Below, piece by piece: positions 8,126 to 14,900 of a DNA stretch of 33,794 nt. The DNA is taken from assembly GCA_003599015.1 (NCBI GenBank), contig QZIK01000090.1, positions 1-33,794 on the forward strand. The letters are read 5' to 3'. This DNA is from Desulfobacteraceae bacterium. Its GTDB lineage: Bacteria; Desulfobacterota; DSM-4660; Desulfatiglandales; Desulfatiglandaceae. Every line of letters begins with the position of its first letter. Position 1 is the stretch's first letter. Below the pieces are notes generated by a model, which was not told where the DNA came from, did no database searches, and was given only the letters and a program-made list of their open reading frames with translations. Made by a program: the position numbers and the translations under genes.

Positions 8126-10315
8126 ATGAAAAGGAAATCAGGGACTATTAAGAGACCAGCCGGAGTGCGATTGTCAGGCGAAGACCGTTATCTGATGAGG
8201 CAGTCTTTTATCTATCTCAAGCGCTATCTTGAGATTGCCCCATCGTTAAAGAAGGAATCAATAGAACTGGCCTGCTGGCTTTTAAGGGAAGATCTTGAAA
8301 GCTTGAGCAGCGCTCTTCTGAGCGAGGAGGAAAAGAGCATGGCGGAGGAAAGCTATGATGAATTTCTCTACGACCACGACTTCTGCGCCACGGGCATATG
8401 GGATGTGTTGAAACGACAGGCTTCAAAGAGAAAAAAGGCCTTAAAATCCCTCAGGGCATTTCTTGATGAAAGGATAAGCGCCCTTCCCTGCAGCGGCAGG
8501 GAGGGGCTTCAACAAAGCCTCAAAAACGCTGCCGCGATCTTCAGCCTGAGTGAGGAGGAAAAGGAGTTCTGCGCTTTCTTCTATCTGGTCGCAAGCTATG
8601 AACCAATCGAGAGCTTTTACATAAGACATCTTGAGTGCCACAGGAATATCAACATAAGGGTCCTCTCACACATCCTGGGATTGAGCGCGGGAAAGCTAAC
8701 CGGCATCTTCTCGGGAAGGCTAAGGAATCTTGAGCTATTTGAGTTTGACAGGCACTCTGTCACCATGGCCGATGAATTCCAGGAAATCCTTGATAAGGGA
8801 ACACCTTCGCTTTCATCCAAACACTTCTTTCCCATAGATGTCGGAGACCCTCTCCCGCTTGAGGCTCACTTTATTGCAGAGGAAGAGCTTAGCTTTGTCT
8901 GCTCTCTTCTAAAGGAAAAACCCAAGGGGGCTGTCAACATACTCCTTTACGGGCCCCCCGGAACCGGAAAGACCACCTTTGCCCGCGGCATCGCCCGGCA
9001 AATAGGAATACCTGCCTACGGCATCACCCGGGGGACGGATAACACAGCCATGTCAAGGAGGCTCTCTCTTCTTGTCTGCCTCAACATGACCAACAACGGC
9101 CCGGGCTCTCTTATTCTGGTTGATGAGGCAGATAACCTTCTAAACACGCAGTTTTCCTGGTTCACCCGCGGAGAGACCCAGGACAAGGGCTGGCTCAACC
9201 AGATCCTTGAGGAGCCCGGGGTGCGGATGATCTGGATAACAAACCATATAGGTGAGATCGAAGAATCGGTATTGAGAAGGTTTGCCTTCAGCCTGCACTT
9301 TAAGCCCTTCAGCAAGAGGCAGAGGGCGCTTCTGTGGGAAAACGTGGCAACAAATAACAAGGTAGACTCCCACTTCAAAAAAGAGGACTTCTCACTCATG
9401 GCATCCCGCTATGATCTGAGCGCAGGCGCCATTGATCTGGCCGTCAAGGGTGCGATTTTCGCAGGAAGAAAGAAGAGAAAGGAGCTCCATGAGGCAATCG
9501 GGATGTGCCTTGATGCTCATGAAAGACTCATTAACGGTGGGGAGGAGCCGGAAAGAGATAAAAAGACAGACAGGGCATTTTCCCTTGAGGGTCTTTCCAT
9601 GGACGGGGATGTCAAATCCCTGATAGCGCGCCTTGAAGGCTTTGATAAGGCCCTGCGTGACGGGAGGGCTGATGAAGAAGCCAAAATGGCTCTTCTTTTC
9701 TACGGTCCCCCCGGAAGCGGAAAGACAGAGCTTGGGATCCATATTTCCGAGATACTTGACAGGGAGCTTGTCACCAGGGGACCAAGCGATATCCTCGGAC
9801 CCTGGGTCGGAGTATCCGAAATGAACCTTAAAGCAGCCTTTGATGAGGCAAGAAAAGAGGAAGGGATACTTTTGATTGATGAGGTTGACTCTTTTCTCTT
9901 CAACCGCAGTGCCGCCAATCATTCCTGGGAGATGACACTAACAAATGAGTTTCTGACCCAGTTGGAAAGATTCCGCGGGATCATCATCTGCACCACCAAC
10001 AGGCTCGAAGGCCTGGATCATGCCGCACTCAGGAGATTCAACGCAAAGATAGGCTTTAAAAACCTTACCTGTGAAGGAAAAGTAATCTTCTACGTAAAGC
10101 TTCTCGCGGATCTTGCCGAAGGAGAGCTTGGTCTTGATGACAAAAAAGTGTTGATGAACATCCCTGATCTTGCTCCAGGGGATTTCAAGGCGGTCCGGGA
10201 GAGGCTTAAGTTTCAGGCAGAGGGTTTGACTCACGCTGGGCTCATACAGGCACTCGATCAGGAGTCAAAGCTCAAGGCCCTTCACTCAGGAAGAAAGGGC
10301 ACACCGGGTTTCTAG
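8126..10315 (+). CDS. Twin-AAA+ ATPase
   Basis: 729 residues. I chose the ATG at 8126 because AAAGGAG lies 8 nt upstream; the in-frame ATG at 8108 has no ribosome binding site. Residues 1-250 are helical and charged with no domain I recognise. AAA domain 1 has Walker A GPPGTGKTT (about 278-286) and Walker B LILVDEADN (about 336). AAA domain 2 has GPPGSGKTE (about 527-535) and ILLIDEVDSF (about 581). Both domains are followed by sensor/arginine-finger-like stretches (WITNHIGEIEESVLRRFAF; CTTNRLEGLDHAALRRFNA). The two-ring Cdc48/VAT-like layout suggests a hexameric remodelling or unfolding machine, but the N-domain is not the Cdc48 one. It is divergent from the WYL regulator and followed by the FtsZ-like gene 71 bp downstream, which is probably co-transcribed. 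Confidence 0.92.
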   Translation: MKRKSGTIKRPAGVRLSGEDRYLMRQSFIYLKRYLEIAPSLKKESIELACWLLREDLESLSSALLSEEEKSMAEESYDEFLYDHDFCATGIWDVLKRQASKRKKALKSLRAFLDERISALPCSGREGLQQSLKNAAAIFSLSEEEKEFCAFFYLVASYEPIESFYIRHLECHRNINIRVLSHILGLSAGKLTGIFSGRLRNLELFEFDRHSVTMADEFQEILDKGTPSLSSKHFFPIDVGDPLPLEAHFIAEEELSFVCSLLKEKPKGAVNILLYGPPGTGKTTFARGIARQIGIPAYGITRGTDNTAMSRRLSLLVCLNMTNNGPGSLILVDEADNLLNTQFSWFTRGETQDKGWLNQILEEPGVRMIWITNHIGEIEESVLRRFAFSLHFKPFSKRQRALLWENVATNNKVDSHFKKEDFSLMASRYDLSAGAIDLAVKGAIFAGRKKRKELHEAIGMCLDAHERLINGGEEPERDKKTDRAFSLEGLSMDGDVKSLIARLEGFDKALRDGRADEEAKMALLFYGPPGSGKTELGIHISEILDRELVTRGPSDILGPWVGVSEMNLKAAFDEARKEEGILLIDEVDSFLFNRSAANHSWEMTLTNEFLTQLERFRGIIICTTNRLEGLDHAALRRFNAKIGFKNLTCEGKVIFYVKLLADLAEGELGLDDKKVLMNIPDLAPGDFKAVRERLKFQAEGLTHAGLIQALDQESKLKALHSGRKGTPGF

Positions 10316-10386
10316 GGAAGAAGGGCGAAGTTTTTTAGTAACTGACATGGGCATATGCACGGATAAACAGCAGGAGGAATAAAGAG

Positions 10387-11277
10387 TTGGACAGGCGCAC
10401 ATTCATAAAGGCGGCTATTCTTGCAGCCCCTGCCCTTTGCCTGCCGCAGATTTTGTCAGGCAAGGGATTTGAAAGACGCATAAAGGAGGCAGATGAGAGC
10501 CCGGATTTTGTGATCTTCTTCATAGGCGGCTACGGAAGGGCTGTTTCGGAGAGTTTTCGTGTTTTGAGGGAGAGGAATCCCGTTATCAGGAAGTGCGGTC
10601 ACATCGGCATGGATGTTTCGTCAGACAGGAGCCTGGTCTTGGTGACAAATTTTGATGAGGCGGCATCTGTCCTTTCAATGGTGGAACGGCTGAAGATGGG
10701 GATTTTTGTCGTGGACATGAGAGATCCGGGGGATTTTGCAATCGCCGAGGGTATTGCAAAAGAGGTAAGGGGCAAGGGCGAGCGTTTAATTGCCATGACG
10801 CCTGGGGAGGCTTTATCTGCATCCAGGATGCTGCTTGACTGTGTCTTTGAAACGGCCCTGTCAGGAAAGGATCTTTGTCCCTCTTTTCTTCTAACCCTCC
10901 ACAACACGTTTCTTGGCTGCGGAGGCATGGGGAGCATCATGTGTCTCAAGTATTTTCTGGATTATTTTCTGGTTATGAGGAAACACAGATTCGGGAGGGT
11001 CTTAATAAGTGCGGAGAAGGAGTGGGGCGGAGACGAACTCGCCGTTCGCTCCGTGCTTTCAGATGCGATGGGCAGCGTTGTTCAAGACCGCACCCTCGAA
11101 GATGATGCGCCGGTTTGGGCCATCCTTGAGACTCACCATGAGGATAAGGACCCTGTCAAGCATCATGAGGAGATCAGCCACATGCTTGAGGCAGCCTTCC
11201 CTGGATTCAGCGGATGCCTGGTTCATCCGGGGCTCTCTGAACCCAAGATGAAGCTGACCATTATAGAGTTCTTATGA
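10387..11277 (+). CDS. Protein with Tat-like N-terminus and degenerate FtsZ/tubulin-like body
   Basis: 296 residues from a TTG start with a strong AGGAGG 9 nt upstream. Residues 2-25 (DRRTFIKAAILAAPALCLPQ) resemble a twin-arginine signal: RR-x-F-x-K followed by a hydrophobic stretch. The rest resembles the FtsZ fold by pattern. FFIGGYGRAVSESFRVL matches the first beta strand and glycine loop; VVDMRDPGDFAIAEGIAKE matches the tubulin signature region. The C-terminal part (RVLISAEKEWGGDELAVRSV; VWAILETHH; CLVHPGLSEPKMKLTIIEFL) matches the FtsZ C-terminal domain. The GGGTGTG GTP-binding loop is absent, so GTPase activity is unlikely. The fold assignment is mine and unverified. It is probably co-transcribed with the twin-AAA ATPase. 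Confidence 0.7.
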   Translation: MDRRTFIKAAILAAPALCLPQILSGKGFERRIKEADESPDFVIFFIGGYGRAVSESFRVLRERNPVIRKCGHIGMDVSSDRSLVLVTNFDEAASVLSMVERLKMGIFVVDMRDPGDFAIAEGIAKEVRGKGERLIAMTPGEALSASRMLLDCVFETALSGKDLCPSFLLTLHNTFLGCGGMGSIMCLKYFLDYFLVMRKHRFGRVLISAEKEWGGDELAVRSVLSDAMGSVVQDRTLEDDAPVWAILETHHEDKDPVKHHEEISHMLEAAFPGFSGCLVHPGLSEPKMKLTIIEFL

Positions 11278-11631
11278 ATAAGGGTGCCTTCCGAGGGAGT
11301 GCTCTGAGGAAACAACCTCCGTTCGAATGCAATCTTTCACTCGCTGGTTTTTCAAACTCTCCAAATAAAATGGAGAATCCCCGTACGCCAGAGTTTCTTT
11401 CTGAATTCGGGATGAACCAAACTTCGCCAGGACATGCCTATTCTTCGTTCAATGGAAATCCAACAGGAACAAACACGTTTATTTTATTTTACTTGTTGAG
11501 TTCATAAGAAAACTATGATAGCAAGCCAAACAGGCTATGTTTTCAGCTTACTACACAAAAGGCGGGAGATGAATTCGGGAAGTACCGGCAGACCCAAGTG
11601 CAGCTATCGCCACCTGGTGAAAAAGACTTTC
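11278..11631. other. Intergenic region, no supported gene
   Basis: About 350 bp between the FtsZ-like gene and the Tdp1/helicase operon. Short open frames here have no ribosome binding sites and poor protein composition. An AT-rich tract around 11470-11520 (TTGTTG followed by TATGAT) could hold the operon promoter, but the spacing is not ideal. Nothing else is recognised. Confidence 0.5.
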
Positions 11632-11662
11632 CGAATGTTCGATAACGAGGTACGAACGTTCG
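11632..11662. promoter_or_regulatory. Two CGAAYGTTCG dyads upstream of the Tdp1/helicase operon
   Basis: CGAATGTTCG (11632-11641) and CGAACGTTCG (11653-11662) are near-identical 10-bp dyads. Their centres are 21 bp apart, two helical turns, so a dimeric regulator could bind both on one face. The second ends 21 bp before the operon ATG at 11684. GAAC...GTTC half-sites resemble some LexA boxes, but the spacing within each dyad is shorter than in those, so the cognate regulator is unknown. Confidence 0.5.
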
Positions 11663-11683
11663 CAAGAACGAGAAAATTGACCT

Positions 11684-12973
11684 ATGCCCTACCTAATCCC
11701 TGAACGAGACGATTTCGATGCCCTGCGTGCAGACATGAGCCTTGGCATGCGCCGAGCAGCACGTTACTATAATGAACTGGTGGTGCCCGGAATCGGTGGT
11801 GCCTGGCGTGTCCGCCATCTGAGTTGGCCGGTAGCAGGAATCTACCTCAAGCAGCAGATGCAAAGCAAGCACTCAGCCATCGCTATAACCCATGGGATCG
11901 AGGCATTGGGGAACAAGCTTGAATGGTTCTGCGCAAAGGACTCTGATCGAGCAAACTTACACCTCCGCGGCGTTCGAGCATTTGCGCGCAATGAAAACGC
12001 CTGGGCCTTTCGGGAACTGAGCCAGAAGCGGTTCTATGTCCAAATCACCCACCGTCAGCAGTGTACACGTGCGCTTCCCGTCGATACTGGTTTAGGTTTC
12101 ACTCAAGATTCCAGCCGCTTCAATTCTATGGTTATCACCACCTTAGGGAAAGAACTGGCCACGGCTCTGTTAGCTCGCGAAGGCGTAGGACAGGGGCCAC
12201 CCACATTAGAGACCAATCTACGCAGATGGATCGCGGGTGAGTTCGACCCTAAAACCCCTAAAACCCATTTGATGAAGCTCAAACCACTATTGAGCCCTTT
12301 ATCTCCTACCAAGCAGGAGTGTTCCCTTGTTTTGGGCAGGGTACATAGCCTGGTGCCTGCTTCGGGTGAAGTCGGCTTGCGGAATGATCCTCGAAGACGG
12401 GAACGGCTGCTCAGATTCTTGGAAGACAATGTAAGAGACAATGATGATTGGTCCGACACCGAATCCCTTCTGAGTTGGCTAGAAACGACACTTGAAGGCA
12501 GAACCCACGCCAAGGACATTCTCACTGCAATTGCCTTTGAAGATATGCGCTTGGCCGGGGTTAATCTGCTGGGCAGCATTGCCAAAATCCTGGGAAGCGC
12601 TTTAGCTCGCCTTTCCTTAAAAGACTGCGTTAAAAACCCTTCTATAATAAAAAACATCGCTGCACATCGTAATGCCGCGAAATGGTATCTGCATTGTGCC
12701 AAAGGCGGCAACAACTCCCGACGTGATGCTGATGCCTTTGCTCAGGAAGCCATAAAAAAGGACAATACAGAAGTCATTTGCACGCTGCTGAAGAGAGACG
12801 GGCGTATTCTTTCCCTTGCGGGCGATGCCATCTTCCCCGGCCCCGTGTATCGTCCGGATTTTCGCGAAGCCGATATAGAGCAGGACCAAGAGCAAGAAAT
12901 CAGCTTCAAAGGCCGCCCTAGCCGGTTATTTCAGTTCATTGCCCTCTGGAGGGATTGCCATGGGCAGGCCTAA
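11684..12973 (+). CDS. Unrecognised protein, first gene of Tdp1/helicase operon
   Basis: 429 residues with no family I can name. No signal peptide or membrane segment is visible. The N-terminal 170 residues contain a conserved-looking motif (WRVRHLSWPVAGIYLKQQM) and a segment (TGLGFTQDSSRFNSMVITTL followed by GKELATALL) of the kind seen in winged-helix domains, with a T-x-x-G-x-x-L-A wing-helix pattern. This may mean DNA binding. The C-terminal half is helical. The ATG at 11684 lacks a strong Shine-Dalgarno sequence. The gene overlaps the Tdp1-like gene by 14 bp, so the products are probably made together. Reading it as a specificity or recognition subunit of a nuclease-helicase system is inference from position only. 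Confidence 0.85.
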   Translation: MPYLIPERDDFDALRADMSLGMRRAARYYNELVVPGIGGAWRVRHLSWPVAGIYLKQQMQSKHSAIAITHGIEALGNKLEWFCAKDSDRANLHLRGVRAFARNENAWAFRELSQKRFYVQITHRQQCTRALPVDTGLGFTQDSSRFNSMVITTLGKELATALLAREGVGQGPPTLETNLRRWIAGEFDPKTPKTHLMKLKPLLSPLSPTKQECSLVLGRVHSLVPASGEVGLRNDPRRRERLLRFLEDNVRDNDDWSDTESLLSWLETTLEGRTHAKDILTAIAFEDMRLAGVNLLGSIAKILGSALARLSLKDCVKNPSIIKNIAAHRNAAKWYLHCAKGGNNSRRDADAFAQEAIKKDNTEVICTLLKRDGRILSLAGDAIFPGPVYRPDFREADIEQDQEQEISFKGRPSRLFQFIALWRDCHGQA

Positions 12974-14900
12974 GGAAACCCTCAGCAGTCTTTTTGCATC
13001 TCCCGAGAAACTGCATGGGATCGGTGGGGTTCTATGCGCTTTCTCGTCTGATGCAGATTTTTTAGAACAGGCCCTGCTCCGCTTCACGCGGGTGCCGCCA
13101 GGTTCGCGACGCAGTCGGGGTAGTGTGGATTTCACCCTCATGCTGGATCCCGCCCATGAGATCCTGGCACAGGATGTAGTTCCTGGGCTATTACAGTTAC
13201 GCCCTAAGGATAGAGAACATCGTCCATGGCAATTCAAGTGCATGCATGCCAAAGTGGCATTGTTGACCTTTGGGCCGGCACGCATGGGTGAACCTACGCA
13301 ATACCGAATTATTGTCAGCACAGGCAACTGGACCAAAGCGTCCGCCCAGCAGCAGATTGAACTTGCATGGTATCTGGACATCCATTCCACGTCTCCGAAA
13401 GAGGATCGATGGGAACTCTATAAGGTTGCCTCCTTCTTACAAAATCTACTTGGATGCTATCAGACGAGCGATGTTTTGAAAGTCCACGGATGGCTCAACG
13501 GGGCATTAAAGTTCGGTATAAGACCATCGGCAAGAACACAGACCCGCTTCATGGACTCTTCAGGACAATCGCTTCTTTCCCAGTTGTGCACGAGCCTGAA
13601 AGACCAAACGAATGCTTGTAATTACCTGGTCTGCGGTTCAGGATTTTTCGAGCAGAAACACGATCCCCAAGGCCAACCCAAGGTTCTGAAGAAACTGGTT
13701 ACCCAGTTCCAGAAAAACCGCATACTGACTCGATCCATTGCGCATAAATTGCTTGTCACCAATGGCAACATGGAAGACCAGGTAGTAACGGCCTTCAAGT
13801 CAAATGCCCTCGCGGGTTGGGAACTGCGTCGTCCCAAGGATCCGGTTTCTGATGGCACTCAGCCGCGCATGCTACTGCACGCCAAGTTCATCTTTGTTGC
13901 CAAAAACCGCTTTGTTGCCAAAAACCGCGCGGCCTTTCTTTCAAGCTGCTGGTTGTATCTCGGATCAGGCAACTTGAGTATCCCAGGCATGGTGAAAGCA
14001 CCCCCCTCCGGCAACATTGAAGCCGGGGTGATTATACCGGTACCGGAACTGGATACTCGGCAGAAGGTGATGCGTCAATTCCCCATCGGCAGTAAGTTCG
14101 AAAAAAGCGAGATGGATGATGTTGCTCATGGAGAGGTTCAGCCGACGGAAAAGGCACCGGATCAGCCCCCCTCACCCATCATTCTCTTCCAGGTCTTACA
14201 AGCGGGTATACTGAGCATCGTCTGGGACACTACCGTGAAAGTAAAGGGCGCTCTGGAGGTATTGTTACCGGACGGATCCAAACATTCCTTACAACCGCAA
14301 CAGGCAACCTTGGACATTGGTCAATTGCAATGGCCGCGCAGTCTGGAAATCCAGGGTGCTGGGTTTGCTATAAAGGTCCCATGTCTGGATGCAGCCGGCG
14401 ATTACAAGCGCCAGGCAATCAATAACCCCACCTTCGAAAATTGGCTTGATATGTTGGCGGGTTTTCCGGAAACATTTCACGATCCGGATATTGATGAAGA
14501 TAACAATGATGATGGCGATGAAGATGGTTCGGGAATCCCTGATCCGGTCAATAAAAAAACCGCCCCGAAACCAAAACGGGATCTCAAATGCTATAAACGG
14601 GATTTCCCAGCCCATACAGCCATGATGTTGGTGGAAACCATGGCCGATCGTAATGGCAATATTCCCGAGGAAAACGCGGCAGATTGGATTCATTATCTTC
14701 GGCATATCTTGCTCGAAATCAAGCCTGACTCGCAGATAGAAGGCTGGCGTTCCCTACGGATCAATTTCTTGACCGCGCTACTCAGCCCCGAGGGCTTTGC
14801 ACCCCCATGGACTGATCTAACCGCATATCATATTTTGATTCGCGAAGTTGCGAAGGACTGGGATCTTGACGGGTTTCCCGCATTGGAGTTGAGCGTATGA
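12960..14900 (+). CDS. Tdp1-like phospholipase D superfamily protein
   Basis: 646 residues from the ATG at 12960, which has GGAGG 6 nt upstream inside the previous gene; an in-frame TTG at 12939 is less likely. Two PLD half-motifs occur in Tdp1 style. The first is MHAKVALL (His near 96) followed by STGNWTKAS. The second is LLHAKFIF (His near 307) followed by GSGNLS (near 336). H-x-K with a following S/G-N, rather than H-x-K-x4-D, is characteristic of tyrosyl-DNA phosphodiesterases, which cleave phosphodiester or protein-DNA bonds through a covalent histidine intermediate. A very acidic linker (about 507-522) precedes a basic patch and a helical C-terminal domain of about 110 residues. An 18-nt perfect tandem repeat (FVAKNR twice) lies between the second H-x-K and GSGN. 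Its stop overlaps the helicase start (ATGA). Confidence 0.85.
   Translation: MGRPKETLSSLFASPEKLHGIGGVLCAFSSDADFLEQALLRFTRVPPGSRRSRGSVDFTLMLDPAHEILAQDVVPGLLQLRPKDREHRPWQFKCMHAKVALLTFGPARMGEPTQYRIIVSTGNWTKASAQQQIELAWYLDIHSTSPKEDRWELYKVASFLQNLLGCYQTSDVLKVHGWLNGALKFGIRPSARTQTRFMDSSGQSLLSQLCTSLKDQTNACNYLVCGSGFFEQKHDPQGQPKVLKKLVTQFQKNRILTRSIAHKLLVTNGNMEDQVVTAFKSNALAGWELRRPKDPVSDGTQPRMLLHAKFIFVAKNRFVAKNRAAFLSSCWLYLGSGNLSIPGMVKAPPSGNIEAGVIIPVPELDTRQKVMRQFPIGSKFEKSEMDDVAHGEVQPTEKAPDQPPSPIILFQVLQAGILSIVWDTTVKVKGALEVLLPDGSKHSLQPQQATLDIGQLQWPRSLEIQGAGFAIKVPCLDAAGDYKRQAINNPTFENWLDMLAGFPETFHDPDIDEDNNDDGDEDGSGIPDPVNKKTAPKPKRDLKCYKRDFPAHTAMMLVETMADRNGNIPEENAADWIHYLRHILLEIKPDSQIEGWRSLRINFLTALLSPEGFAPPWTDLTAYHILIREVAKDWDLDGFPALELSV
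13893..13928 (+). repeat. Perfect 18-bp tandem duplication inside the Tdp1-like gene
   Basis: Two identical adjacent copies (13893-13910 and 13911-13928) encode FVAKNR-FVAKNR. The duplication is in frame and lengthens the loop between the second H-x-K motif and GSGN. Perfect identity suggests a recent slippage event. Confidence 0.9.

Noticed and set aside
9392-9922. 176-codon minus-strand ORF
   Set aside because: It is antisense to the second AAA domain and is a shadow of that gene's codon bias.
11274-11507. 77-codon ORF overlapping the FtsZ-like stop
   Set aside because: ATGA overlap is present, but there is no ribosome binding site, composition is not protein-like and no family is evident.
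12103-12714. 203-codon minus-strand ORF
   Set aside because: It lies wholly antisense to the first gene of the Tdp1/helicase operon and has no family signal or ribosome binding site.
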